Below are positions 24,531 through 33,008 of a stretch of DNA of 47,230 nucleotides, piece by piece. The notes under the pieces are model-generated. The model worked only from the letters and a program-made list of their open reading frames with translations, was not told the origin of the DNA and searched no databases. Source of the stretch: Gammaproteobacteria bacterium (GTDB lineage Bacteria > Pseudomonadota > Gammaproteobacteria > Pseudomonadales > Pseudohongiellaceae); contig JAUSMU010000023.1 of the NCBI GenBank assembly GCA_030645995.1, forward strand, positions 1 to 47,230, given 5' to 3'. Every line of letters starts with the position of its first letter. The stretch's first letter is position 1. The translations under genes were made by a program, and so were the position numbers.

Positions 24531-24953
24531 TTATTTGTCTGCCCCCTGCTCCTCTGCAGCAGGTCCTCCCGCTAAATAGCATCCCCCCTCATAAACACCG
24601 ATACTTACCGCTGCCACTGCCGCAGGCACAATCACAAAGGGCGACATTAAAACGGCACCCACTGAACCGAGAAATCCTGCCGTTCCAGCAATAATCCCGG
24701 TAGTCCCGGCCGCTGAAGCACCAGCAGCCGTGGACCCCAGCATGACTGCCCCAGATGATGCATGCGTGATCGTATAGAGACCCGCTACCTTCATGCCCAC
24801 CCCCGTCGCTGCCGCCGTTCCACCAACAACTCCCGTTGCAGTAGTAGCAGTCTCACCCAGAAAATTACTTGGCCGATAGTCACAGATATCTGCTATGGCC
24901 AGTTGTGACATAGTAGAGCCCATTAGTATTGCGGCTAGTGCCATCTTCGTCAT
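24531..24953 (-). CDS. Secreted Gly/Ala/Thr-rich hydrophobic protein
   Basis: 140 residues from an ATG at 24953 (GAGG 8 bp upstream; a TTG two codons earlier is less likely). Signal peptide MALAAILMGSTMSQLAIA, then ICDYRPSNFLGETATTATG, a long small-residue hydrophobic region with two possible membrane hairpins (AVMLGSTAAGASAAGTTGI, AVLMSPFVIVPAAVAAVSIG), and Cys residues near both ends. Unknown function; the glycine-rich hydrophobic profile resembles small pore- or membrane-associated proteins. Its promoter region holds the two palindromes shared with the divergent XRE gene. Confidence 0.6.
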   Translation of the reverse strand: MTKMALAAILMGSTMSQLAIADICDYRPSNFLGETATTATGVVGGTAAATGVGMKVAGLYTITHASSGAVMLGSTAAGASAAGTTGIIAGTAGFLGSVGAVLMSPFVIVPAAVAAVSIGVYEGGCYLAGGPAAEEQGADK

Positions 24954-24989
24954 AACCAATCCCTCGTCGCTAATTAGTCGAAACCGAAA

Positions 24990-25037
24990 CTAAGTAATCC
25001 TTAGTACAAGTTTCAGTCTAAACTAAGAACATCTTAG
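24990..25037. promoter_or_regulatory. Twin operators CTAAG-N5-CTTAG
   Basis: Two palindromes, CTAAGTAATCCTTAG (24990-25004) and CTAAGAACATCTTAG (25023-25037), 33 bp centre to centre (about three helical turns). They lie between the secreted-protein gene (minus) and the XRE regulator (plus), as expected for cooperative autoregulation of a divergent promoter pair. Confidence 0.8.
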
Positions 25038-25063
25038 CCACCAAATAGTTTTGAGGGCTAGGG

Positions 25064-25363
25064 ATGTCAGTTTTTTCGGCACGTCTGAAACAAGCCAGAA
25101 TGGCTGCAGGCCTGTCGCAGGAGCGTCTTGGGGTATTGGCGGGCATAGAGGAGGCATCAGCCAGCGCCCGAATGAATCAGTATGAAAAGGGCAAGCACAA
25201 CCCTGATTTTTCGGTGGTGGAGAGGATAGCTAAAGTGCTGGATGTGCCTGAAGCATATTTCTATGCCAAAAGTGACGACGTCGCAGAATTGCTAATAGCG
25301 TTTCACAGATCCAGTGAATCAAAACGGCAACTCCTGCTAGATGCCGCAAAGCCGCCCGCATAA
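25064..25363 (+). CDS. XRE-family helix-turn-helix regulator
   Basis: 99 residues: FSARLKQARMAAGLSQERLGVLAGIEEASASARMNQYEKGKHNPDFSVVERIAKVLDVPEAYFY is a complete HTH_3 domain; the C-terminal helix RQLLLDAA may mediate dimerisation. Twin palindromes directly upstream are its probable operators, which would also make it controller of the divergent secreted-protein gene. Confidence 0.9.
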   Translation: MSVFSARLKQARMAAGLSQERLGVLAGIEEASASARMNQYEKGKHNPDFSVVERIAKVLDVPEAYFYAKSDDVAELLIAFHRSSESKRQLLLDAAKPPA

Positions 25364-25609
25364 ACAGAAAATTGATCAACCTGCTGGTAACCCTATCCGA
25401 GCGCCAGCCGGACACCGAGTTAGCCACCAAAAACTTCCGCCGCCACCCGTCGCCTCGACGCACCCGGCGCCGCCCCAGACTCCATTTGGCTCATGGGCTC
25501 CCGTTGAGTCGTCGAGTGCGTCGGGTTGCATCAAAACTCCGTCCAAATTCCCGGCGGGATTCCGAATGCTGTGCTATAGGTTGAACAGGTAACCACGGAG
25601 GGCTGTTCG
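25364..25609. other. GC-rich intergenic stretch with a segment repeated at 33846
   Basis: Positions about 25422-25496 (AAAACTTCCG, then CGCCTCGACGCAC, then CCCCA) are clearly similar to 33846-33912. Inverted GACGCAC/GTGCGTC motifs occur within. No gene is supported; it could be a small repeat or a residue of an excised element. Confidence 0.4.
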
Positions 25610-25774
25610 ATGATGAAGGTTGTGATTGTTCAACCTGGGTTTTATTGGGTTAAATACAGACCGGGGAGCCGCTGGCAACCGGCAGAGTATGATGGCTGGT
25701 TCTGGTTGATTGGCGATGGCACGGGCGGTGATCTATATTTGATTGGCCCGAGGATTATGGAGCCGTGCCACTAA
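25610..25774 (+). CDS. Small hypothetical protein (54 aa)
   Basis: MMKVVIVQPGFYWVKYRPGS to IMEPCH; GGAGGG about 7 bp upstream. Aromatic-rich (YDGWFWLIGDGTGGDLYLIG), consistent with a tiny beta-structured domain. No family recognised; accepted on ribosome-binding site and residue pattern only. Confidence 0.5.
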   Translation: MMKVVIVQPGFYWVKYRPGSRWQPAEYDGWFWLIGDGTGGDLYLIGPRIMEPCH

Positions 25775-25911
25775 TCCCGCATTGGCATGCTACGACATAG
25801 CTCAATTCTGGACGCTTGGGATACCTAACAGAGCCGTAACAGGTCTGGAACAGTTTAAATCCCCCTCATGAATAGCATGTTAAACGAACGATAGTTTGTC
25901 TCACATTCCGG

Positions 25912-27543
25912 ATGGAAAAACGGGCTATGAAACACATTCCAGCGAAAAGCCCCCCCAAGCAAGGCCGGAACGAACTATGTGACTGTGACAGCGGCCTGAA
26001 ATACAAAAAATGTCATGGAAAGATTTTACAGGAAAACTCCTCACCTCTCTCAATTCCTGAACACGTGATTCGACAATCCCTCGCCGAACTTAAAGCTAAA
26101 GAGAATCGCCGGAAGGCTCTCCAAGGACATGGACGGCCGATCATCTCAATTATGTCGCACGGCTATAGAATGGTCGCTGTACGAAATAAGCTCCATTGGT
26201 CAAAGACCTGGAGAACATTCCATGATTTCTTGTTCTCATATGTCGGCATCTTAATGGAACCCTATATCGGAAATGAAGATCTGAAAAGAAAAAGAGAGAA
26301 CCAGCACCCAATATCACGGCTATATCAGGACTGCTGCGCGTATCAAAAAGAGATGATTGTAAACCCAGGCCACATCCACGACATTTCGATGACTGACTTT
26401 GTCTGGAAGTATATGTGGCTCGGGTACAATTTATACTTAATGGAGCATCATGGAAAGCTCTTGGATGCCATGTTGAAAAGGCTTGCAGAAAGGAACTTGT
26501 TTGAAGGCGCGTATTTTGAAACAGAAGTTATTCGGATTTTTATTCTAGCGGGCTTTGATATCGAATTGGAGGATGAGGAGGATATAAGCAAATCGCATGT
26601 GGAGTTTACCGCGACGCACAAGGCTACTGGCGAAAGGTTCTCAGTGGAAGCAAAAACTAGGCTTGCAGGGAAGTCACATGCGAACATAAACAGACAACTG
26701 CTTAAGGCCCTTCGAAAGGATGCGCCACATCCTCGTGTGGTTTTCGTGGATTTGAATTTTTCAGAGCCGGGCACCGACTATGAGAGTCTGCAGTGGCCAC
26801 GTGAAGTAAATCGCGAGATAAGAGAGCTCGAAGAGAAATTATTGGTAAAGGGTTCTCCAGCCCCTCCAGCATATATATTTGTAACCAACGGCTCAGCTTC
26901 AGGAGCAGATCAAAATAGTAGAATCGGAAAATTGGGATTTGCGACTGGCTTTAAAATTCCGGACTTCGGCACCGGAAAGCTTATGACACTACGTCAACTC
27001 ATAGAGGCACGGGAAAAGCATGCGCCAATGCATGACCTGATGAAATCAATGCAGGAGTTTGGCAATATCCCAGCCACTTTTGATGGGGAAGTTCCTGCTT
27101 TCTCCTTTAACGACGTTTCCCGTCGTTTCGTTATTGGCCTTCCATACCGCCATAGCAGACTCATTGATGGCCAAAACGTCATTCGAGAAATAATCATTAC
27201 AGACGCCGTTGTATCAAAAGAGACGAAGACTGCCTATTTGGTTTTACAAAACGGTGACATTGTGCAAGAAACACTTTCTGATCTCGAGGTTTCTGCATAT
27301 GAGGCACACCCCGATACTTTCTTTGGCGTTGATAAGAGCGTCCCGAAGGGACTTAATGACATCCTGGATATGTATGATTTCTTTTATAGTGGCTATCGAG
27401 AAACACCAAAAGAACGCCTGCTTGAGTTGTTGAAGTCTGCCTCCAACCCTTTGTTCACAGGAGAACCACAGGAAAAGTTGGCAAGCATATATGCCGAGAG
27501 AATGGCGAATAGCGTTTGGTCCCGAAATCATTCAGACCAATAG
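25912..27543 (+). CDS. SEC-C zinc-motif protein with a PD-(D/E)XK-like nuclease region
   Basis: 543 residues. Near the N-terminus GRNELCDCDSGLKYKKCHG is a SEC-C zinc motif (CxCxSGxxxKxCHG). A middle region, FETEVIRIFILAGFDIEL, then HVEFTAT, then FSVEAKTR (residues about 205-245), has the E...E-x-K layout of PD-(D/E)XK nucleases, followed by DAPHPRVVFVDLNF. The C-terminal 200 residues are unassigned. SEC-C motifs recruit ribosomes or SecB-like partners; joined to a nuclease-like region this could be a defence effector. No partner gene on the same strand within 2 kb. Confidence 0.7.
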   Translation: MEKRAMKHIPAKSPPKQGRNELCDCDSGLKYKKCHGKILQENSSPLSIPEHVIRQSLAELKAKENRRKALQGHGRPIISIMSHGYRMVAVRNKLHWSKTWRTFHDFLFSYVGILMEPYIGNEDLKRKRENQHPISRLYQDCCAYQKEMIVNPGHIHDISMTDFVWKYMWLGYNLYLMEHHGKLLDAMLKRLAERNLFEGAYFETEVIRIFILAGFDIELEDEEDISKSHVEFTATHKATGERFSVEAKTRLAGKSHANINRQLLKALRKDAPHPRVVFVDLNFSEPGTDYESLQWPREVNREIRELEEKLLVKGSPAPPAYIFVTNGSASGADQNSRIGKLGFATGFKIPDFGTGKLMTLRQLIEAREKHAPMHDLMKSMQEFGNIPATFDGEVPAFSFNDVSRRFVIGLPYRHSRLIDGQNVIREIIITDAVVSKETKTAYLVLQNGDIVQETLSDLEVSAYEAHPDTFFGVDKSVPKGLNDILDMYDFFYSGYRETPKERLLELLKSASNPLFTGEPQEKLASIYAERMANSVWSRNHSDQ

Positions 27544-27569
27544 AGGATGCAATGTCCCCGGAGCCTGGC

Positions 27570-27597
27570 ATTTCCGGTAAATGACATTACTGGAAAT
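27570..27597. repeat. 28-bp palindrome ATTTCCGGTA-N8-TACTGGAAAT
   Basis: 10-bp arms with one mismatch around an 8-bp centre, 26 bp downstream of the SEC-C gene stop. A sister copy with perfect arms lies at 33996-34023, again just 3' of a gene. No T-tract, so a REP-like or regulatory element rather than a classical terminator. Confidence 0.7.
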
Positions 27598-27616
27598 ACG
27601 CTGACTAAGTCCTCAC

Positions 27617-27767
27617 TGTTGATTTGCACGATCAGTTGACCCACTTCCGCTGTCTTTTGCATCGAATATTTGACCCGTCGCCAGTCATTGGCCATGCCGT
27701 CTTGCGCTAAGCTGCGGGGGTCAAAATTAATTGCAACTACTGGGTCAGTTTTCTCTGCAATTCCACA
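27617..27767 (+). mobile_element. 151-bp IS21-like miniature element, copy 1
   Basis: Begins TGTTGATTTGCAC and ends TGCAATTCCACA; the ends are inverted repeats (10 of 12), and inner TTGACCC/GGGTCA subterminal repeats occur near both sides, as in IS21-family ends. No transposase inside. A second copy of exactly the same length and orientation is at 28700-28850. No clear target duplication. Confidence 0.7.
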
Positions 27768-27786
27768 AGTGTGAGGCTGGATAGAC

Positions 27787-28425
27787 TTATGCCCTGACAA
27801 TCAACTTACGAGGCACATAGAGATAACGCGCTTCCTTCTTCGTGAACCTATACTTTTTGTCAACATTGGCGAATATGTCACAACCGTCAACCATAGCGCT
27901 AGCCTCCCTCACCATAACTGGTTCTCCTAAGCCGCGATAGTATATGAAATCAAATCGCGTACCGTCTTCGATCTTCATCGGAATCTTCGAGAGGGTATCC
28001 TTGTGCTTCTTTTTTTCCAAAGCGACCTTTCTGTGCTGATCTCGAAAGGCATTAATCGATATCGCACATGGTTCGTCGGAAATCGAAGGCCACTGCTTAA
28101 TTTCTCTAAACGATTTGTCAAAGTTATCTTGGTAGAACGAAAAATTAATATAGCCAAGTATATTAAAGTACTGGTATACAGAATTCTTTCCTCTAATGGA
28201 GGTGAATTTTTCTGTCGAAAGGTCTCCCCACCTTAGACAAAATTGCTTTTTCCCAGACTGTTCAACGACAGCAACATAGAACGCCCCACTAACCTCCCCC
28301 ATATCGACAAAATACCCGAGAACCGTCGCCCCTTTGGTCGGGAAATCGTGCAATTTCTCAAGCCGCTCCAAATCATCTTTAATACCCATAAACTTACTGA
28401 CTCCGGTCTTTACTTCCTGTCCCAT
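27787..28425 (-). CDS. Hypothetical protein bracketed by miniature elements
   Basis: 212 residues from an ATG at 28425. Mixed alpha/beta: TKGATVLGYFVDMGEVSGAFYVAVVEQSGKKQFCLRWGD, then FREIKQWPSISDEPCAISINAFRDQHRKVALEKKKHKDTLSK, then GTRFDFIYYRGLGEPVMVREAS and a basic tail. No family recognised. Its 3' end is 20 bp from one 151-bp miniature element and its 5' end about 275 bp from the other, so it could travel as a cassette. Confidence 0.6.
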   Translation of the reverse strand: MGQEVKTGVSKFMGIKDDLERLEKLHDFPTKGATVLGYFVDMGEVSGAFYVAVVEQSGKKQFCLRWGDLSTEKFTSIRGKNSVYQYFNILGYINFSFYQDNFDKSFREIKQWPSISDEPCAISINAFRDQHRKVALEKKKHKDTLSKIPMKIEDGTRFDFIYYRGLGEPVMVREASAMVDGCDIFANVDKKYRFTKKEARYLYVPRKLIVRA

Positions 28426-28699
28426 AGAAATCTGCAGTGCCCGTTAGAGCCAAGCAACGATTCATATCATTTTCTACACAATTGTTCACTAAATCTTGAT
28501 TAAACTTTTCGACCTGTGTGAAGTTAGACTCACCAAGAATCAAAGTCTTATGTAGAAAATGCTTGGGGCTCTCGTAATGTCACCGACCCAAGGATGCACT
28601 CTGACCGAACTAGACCACATACGTAACTCACTCTTAATAGGTTGATTTTGATTATTGTGATGCTTTAGTTGCCACCATCAACTCCATAGTGCGCCTGTG
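28426..28699. other. Intergenic region upstream of the bracketed gene
   Basis: About 270 bp, A/T-rich, presumably the promoter of the minus-strand gene. Nothing else seen. Confidence 0.3.
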
Positions 28700-28850
28700 T
28701 GTTGATTTGCACATTCAATTGACCCACTTCCGCTGTCTTTTGCATCAAATACTTGACCCGTCGCCGGTCATTGGCCATGCCGTCTTGCCTTAATATGCGG
28801 GGGTCAAAATTAATTGCAATTACGGGTTCAGTTTTCTCTGCAATTCCACA
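28700..28850 (+). mobile_element. 151-bp IS21-like miniature element, copy 2
   Basis: Same length, orientation, ends and internal TTGACCC and GGGGTCAAAATTAATTGCAA motifs as 27617-27767, with scattered substitutions. Together the two copies frame 27787-28425. Ends just 50 bp from the stop of the next minus-strand gene. Confidence 0.7.
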
Positions 28851-28901
28851 CGCACAGGACTATTTGCAGCCCCTGGCTCTCTTTTGCATCCAAATAGCCC
28901 C

Positions 28902-29642
28902 TCAAGAGTTAGGCTTTTCTCCAATAACGATGCCCGCAATAGATATAAATCTACACTGATCTTTATCCCATTGTTTGCTCATTCTTTCTGGCAAAATCCA
29001 AGTTGATAAAATCAAATGTGGCTTACTACGCTTGTCCAACGCCTTATAGATGTTCTCCCGAACATGTTTTTCGGTGTAATGCTCTTTGCCTCCTCGATAG
29101 TAACCATGAATTACAAATATTCCTAGATAAACGTTCTCACTCTCGTTCCATGATGGAGCTATACGCTTTAGCGTCTTAGTTTGAACAGTTAGAGATTTCG
29201 CTTGTTTTAAAACGGATGCTGCAAACTCCTCCATTGTGTTTTCATTGAGACAATAGTGACCTTTTTTAATCTCAATGAAATAGTTGATCACCTTGCCATC
29301 TGCGCCATTCCTGTGTAAGCACCAAAAATCTACCCTTCGTCCATTCTCTAAACCTTCAAAATCAGTCTTGTTCAAAGACCATTCAGAAAGATGAACTGGC
29401 GTAATCTTGTCTATGGCCACAGCAAAAACTGAGTAGAGATTTCTTTCACCGAAGAGAAGTGGAATTTCACCTCCATCCTCATACTTCTCAGCCCACTCAA
29501 AGTATTTACTCGATTGCTTGAATACATTATTACTGAGTTCCCTAAAAAACTTTCCAACTAATCTACCGTTTAAGAGAGAATCTGATTTGAAGTACTTTTT
29601 ATCTATCTCTATTTTTAGTTTCAATTTCAACCCCATTACCAT
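28902..29642 (-). CDS. PD-(D/E)XK-like hypothetical protein
   Basis: 246 residues from the ATG at 29642 (an in-frame start at 29774 would add 44 residues; the ribosome-binding site does not decide). RRVDFWCLHRNGADGKVINYFIEIKKGHYC has the D...E-I-K layout of a PD-(D/E)XK nuclease active site. The N-terminal half (KKYFKSDSLLNGRLVGKFFRELSNN, LFGERNLYSVFAVAIDKI) and C-terminal half (LGIFVIHGYYRGGKEH) fit a restriction-endonuclease-like protein. No methylase or ATPase partner on the same strand. Confidence 0.6.
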   Translation of the reverse strand: MVMGLKLKLKIEIDKKYFKSDSLLNGRLVGKFFRELSNNVFKQSSKYFEWAEKYEDGGEIPLLFGERNLYSVFAVAIDKITPVHLSEWSLNKTDFEGLENGRRVDFWCLHRNGADGKVINYFIEIKKGHYCLNENTMEEFAASVLKQAKSLTVQTKTLKRIAPSWNESENVYLGIFVIHGYYRGGKEHYTEKHVRENIYKALDKRSKPHLILSTWILPERMSKQWDKDQCRFISIAGIVIGEKPNS

Positions 29643-29788
29643 ATAGGCGCGTTTTTTCAATATATCCTCTAATAGGAAAATAGTTAATAGTTCTACCGAT
29701 AGATTTCCATCAATATTCCAGGAGGAAATGCAACGACACATTACGTCGCAAAAGTGCGCATACTTCTGTCTCAAAACCGGAGGAAGTC

Positions 29789-31885
29789 ATGCGCCCATTT
29801 CGCAACCTAAACAACCCCAAGACATACTCAGAAATCCTGCCCGTCGTTCATCTCTGGATAACACGCATTCTCTTTCCGCTGGGAGGTCATCTGCGATGGT
29901 TGAACACCGAAGGTTTCACTGACGAAGCGCTGGCCATAGCACTCGGACTAGGGTCGCTGTTGAACTCAGATGAGGAGGAATTCCACTATCGGGGAACGGC
30001 TCTTGCAATACGAAAGTTCTGCGAACAAGAGCAGATTCGTCTTCGCGACGCTCCTGTTCCGGCACTGCTGCAAGACAACATCGGTCGTCTGGAAACACTC
30101 GTTGGATTGACTGCCACAGATTGTCGAATTCTTGAGTTTGTCGTACTGCTCAAGACGGATCGCGTTCTCGAAGAAGTCTCAGATTATCTCAGCCAAATAT
30201 CTTCAACGCGACTGTTCTATGTCCTCTCGGTTATCTTGAATATTCCGGAGCCTGAGATTCGCGCAGCGCTCAGCTTGGGCGGTGTGCTGGCCAGATCAGG
30301 ACTCCTCTCGATCGATCACAGTGCAAAACTGGGAATGCATGACAAACTAGATCTGCTCTCGGATGTCTTCGCAGATATGCTGTTCTCCACTGACGCAGAT
30401 CCTGTCACCTTGATGCGTGACACCGTTTCAATCTCGCAAACCGCCACGCTGGCACATGAGGACTATTCTCACTTGGAGCAACCTCTAACCGTCCTTTGCC
30501 ATTACCTTCAGCACTCGCTGCGTGAGAAGCGCAAGGGCGTCAATGTTTTCGTGTATGGGAGTCCCGGCACGGGCAAAACACAGCTGGCGAAGGTGCTTGC
30601 AAAGGAGCTGGATTGCACGCTGTTTGAGGTGGCAAGCGAAGATGACAATGGAGACCCCATTACGGGTGAACGCAGGCTGCGCGCATACCGATCCGCACAG
30701 TGCCTGCTCGGCAAGAGCCGTGCGTTGCTTCTCTTTGATGAGGTTGAAGACGTCTTTAGCGATAGCCTTTCAGTCTTCGGGGACAAAAGCACCGGACAAA
30801 TACGCAAAGGCTGGATCAACCGCAGCCTTGAGGAGAACACGGTGCCAACGATTTGGGTGTCGAATTCACGCTACTGTCTTGATCCTGCCTTTCTGCGTCG
30901 CTTCGACATCGTGCTGGAGCTGCCAGTGCCGCCCAAAAGACAGCGCGAAAAGATACTGCAAAACACATGCGGAGACCTTGTTGATGCATCAACCCTGGGG
31001 CGACTGGCGGAGTCTGAGCGCCTTGCACCCGCTGTCGTCGCAAGAGCGGCAGAAGTGACCCGATGCATTCGTCAGGAGCTGGGCACTGTCGGCGCTTCAG
31101 CAACCCTCGAATTATTGATCGGCAACACGCTGGAGGCTCAGGGACACAAGCCGCCTCGCCACTACGACCCCAATCGCGCTTCCGACGTCTACGACCCAAT
31201 CTTCATCAACAGCGATGCAAATCTCGTTGAGGTGGGCTTAGGACTATCACGATCAATGGCCGGGCGCCTTTGCCTTTATGGTCCGCCAGGCACAGGCAAG
31301 ACAGCCTACGCCCGCTGGCTGGCAGATCAGCTCGGAATCCCGCTTCTTGTAAAACGCGCCTCTGACATTTTGGGAATGTATGTTGGGGAGAGCGAGAAGA
31401 ACATGGCGCGCGCCTTTCAGGAGGCCGAGCGAGATGGAGCTCTTTTGTTGATTGACGAAGTGGACAGTTTTCTTCAGGATCGCCGAAGTGCACAGCAGAG
31501 TTGGGAGGTCAGTCATGTCAATGAGATGTTGACGCAGATGGAGTCCTTTCCAGGCATTTTCATCGCCTCCACCAATCTGATGTCAGGTCTCGATCAGGCG
31601 GCATTGCGACGATTTGATTTGAAAGTGAAGTTTGACTTTTTGTCGGCGGAACAATCGCAGGAGTTGCTGCGGCGCTTCTGTCAGACGCTCGCACTCGAAG
31701 CACCACTGCACAACGAGCTGTCGCGATTGTCCAGCTTGCAGAATCTGACCCCTGGAGATTTCGCCGCCGTCATTCGACAAAGCCGGTTTCGGCCCATAGC
31801 GCGCACGTTAGATCTGGTAACCGCACTTGAAGCAGAGTGCACCGTGAAGGAAGGGCGCAGGTCTGCGATTGGCTTCCTGCACTAA
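29789..31885 (+). CDS. Tandem AAA+ ATPase
   Basis: 698 residues with GGAGGA 5-6 bp upstream. After an N-terminal helical region of about 210 residues come two AAA+ modules: GSPGTGKT (257-264) with LLLFDEVED, then GPPGTGKT (498-505) with LLLIDEVDS, sensor-like ASTN and arginine-finger LRRFD in each. This resembles Cdc48/FtsH-type remodelling ATPases but without a protease domain. It is followed 34 bp later by a WYL regulator, an AAA+/WYL pairing I have seen in accessory regions. Likely a protein- or complex-remodelling factor in a defence or stress module. Confidence 0.85.
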   Translation: MRPFRNLNNPKTYSEILPVVHLWITRILFPLGGHLRWLNTEGFTDEALAIALGLGSLLNSDEEEFHYRGTALAIRKFCEQEQIRLRDAPVPALLQDNIGRLETLVGLTATDCRILEFVVLLKTDRVLEEVSDYLSQISSTRLFYVLSVILNIPEPEIRAALSLGGVLARSGLLSIDHSAKLGMHDKLDLLSDVFADMLFSTDADPVTLMRDTVSISQTATLAHEDYSHLEQPLTVLCHYLQHSLREKRKGVNVFVYGSPGTGKTQLAKVLAKELDCTLFEVASEDDNGDPITGERRLRAYRSAQCLLGKSRALLLFDEVEDVFSDSLSVFGDKSTGQIRKGWINRSLEENTVPTIWVSNSRYCLDPAFLRRFDIVLELPVPPKRQREKILQNTCGDLVDASTLGRLAESERLAPAVVARAAEVTRCIRQELGTVGASATLELLIGNTLEAQGHKPPRHYDPNRASDVYDPIFINSDANLVEVGLGLSRSMAGRLCLYGPPGTGKTAYARWLADQLGIPLLVKRASDILGMYVGESEKNMARAFQEAERDGALLLIDEVDSFLQDRRSAQQSWEVSHVNEMLTQMESFPGIFIASTNLMSGLDQAALRRFDLKVKFDFLSAEQSQELLRRFCQTLALEAPLHNELSRLSSLQNLTPGDFAAVIRQSRFRPIARTLDLVTALEAECTVKEGRRSAIGFLH

Positions 31886-31919
31886 ATGACTGCCCGCACC
31901 CACCAACAAGGAACACGCA

Positions 31920-32891
31920 ATGCCAAAACGCTCTGATACTGTTGAGACTGTTAAGCTGGCTCTAGAGATAATGCGGCGCATACCACGCGGTCGCAGCATT
32001 TCGGTTGCTGATTTGCATGAACAACTTTCAGAGACCGGCATAGTGCGAGACCGCCGCACCATACAACGGCAGTTGAAGATGCTCAGTGAGCAGTTCGATA
32101 TTGTCCGTGATGACAGCAGCAAGCCCTATGGGTACAAATGGAAAGAACTGTCGAAGTGTCTGTCTGTGCCAATGCTCAGCAACAAGGAGTCCCTGCTGTT
32201 GATTCTGGCGCAGCAGCAGTTGAAAAACCTGCTGCCCACCAGCGTCATGGCATCCATGGACGGCTTCTTTCAGCAAGCTCGCTCAAATCTCGGGCCAACC
32301 ACCACTGCAAAGCATGAACGCGAGTGGCTGTCCAAGATTCGGGTGGTCAATGACTCCTTTGCCCTTATTCCTCCCAAGATCAATCCTGAAATACTGGAGC
32401 GCGTGAGCGATGCGCTCTTTGGAAATTTCTGGTTGAAGCTCACCTATCAGAATCGAAGCGGGAAGCGATCGGAAAGCGACGTGATGCCTCTGGGCCTCGC
32501 TCAGCAAGGGCCACGCCTGTACCTCGTGTGTCGGTACCGCGATCAGGAGAATGAACGCACGCTGGCTCTTCACAGAATAGTTTCTGCGCATGTATCGACG
32601 CTGACTTTTGAGCGACCAAAGGGCTTCAGTCTCCAGAGGTACGATGACGAGGGCCGCTTTGGTTTCGGGGATGGCACAAAGGTTCGCCTCACCTTCCGCA
32701 TCGACAAAGACCATGGGTCACACCTGCTTGAGTACAAGCTTTCACAAGATCAAGAAGTGAGGGAGATCGGCGACCAGTTCGAGATCAAGGCGACCCTGGT
32801 AGATTCGGCTCATCTGAAGTGGTGGCTAATGGGATTTGGTGATGCGGTCAGTCACCTCAAACGTGTTCCAATCAAGCCGTCAGTTGAATAA
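31920..32891 (+). CDS. WYL-domain regulator downstream of the AAA+ gene
   Basis: 323 residues, AAGGA upstream of ATG. N-terminal winged helix-turn-helix (ADLHEQLSETGIVRDRRTIQRQLKMLSEQFDIVRD), then the WYL domain (WLKLTYQNRSGKRSESDVMPLGLAQQGPRLYLVCRYRDQENERTLALHRI) and a WCX-type C-terminus (VRLTFRID...). Probably cotranscribed with the AAA+ gene and controls it. More like the stand-alone WYL repressors of defence islands than the coupled regulator at 22.5 kb. Confidence 0.88.
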   Translation: MPKRSDTVETVKLALEIMRRIPRGRSISVADLHEQLSETGIVRDRRTIQRQLKMLSEQFDIVRDDSSKPYGYKWKELSKCLSVPMLSNKESLLLILAQQQLKNLLPTSVMASMDGFFQQARSNLGPTTTAKHEREWLSKIRVVNDSFALIPPKINPEILERVSDALFGNFWLKLTYQNRSGKRSESDVMPLGLAQQGPRLYLVCRYRDQENERTLALHRIVSAHVSTLTFERPKGFSLQRYDDEGRFGFGDGTKVRLTFRIDKDHGSHLLEYKLSQDQEVREIGDQFEIKATLVDSAHLKWWLMGFGDAVSHLKRVPIKPSVE

Positions 32892-33008
32892 TTCAGATGC
32901 ACCGATTCGAGTCAAAGACGGATGCATCACTCGGAGAATACTTCTGCGATGTGCTTGCAATTGATGCCGTCGCAGATGGGTGACTGGCAACTTTCAAACA
33001 ACATTGGC

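Noticed and set aside
25364-25500. Integron attC-like site in the repeated GC-rich segment
   Set aside because: No paired R/L boxes with the GTTRRRY core were found and no integron integrase is present.
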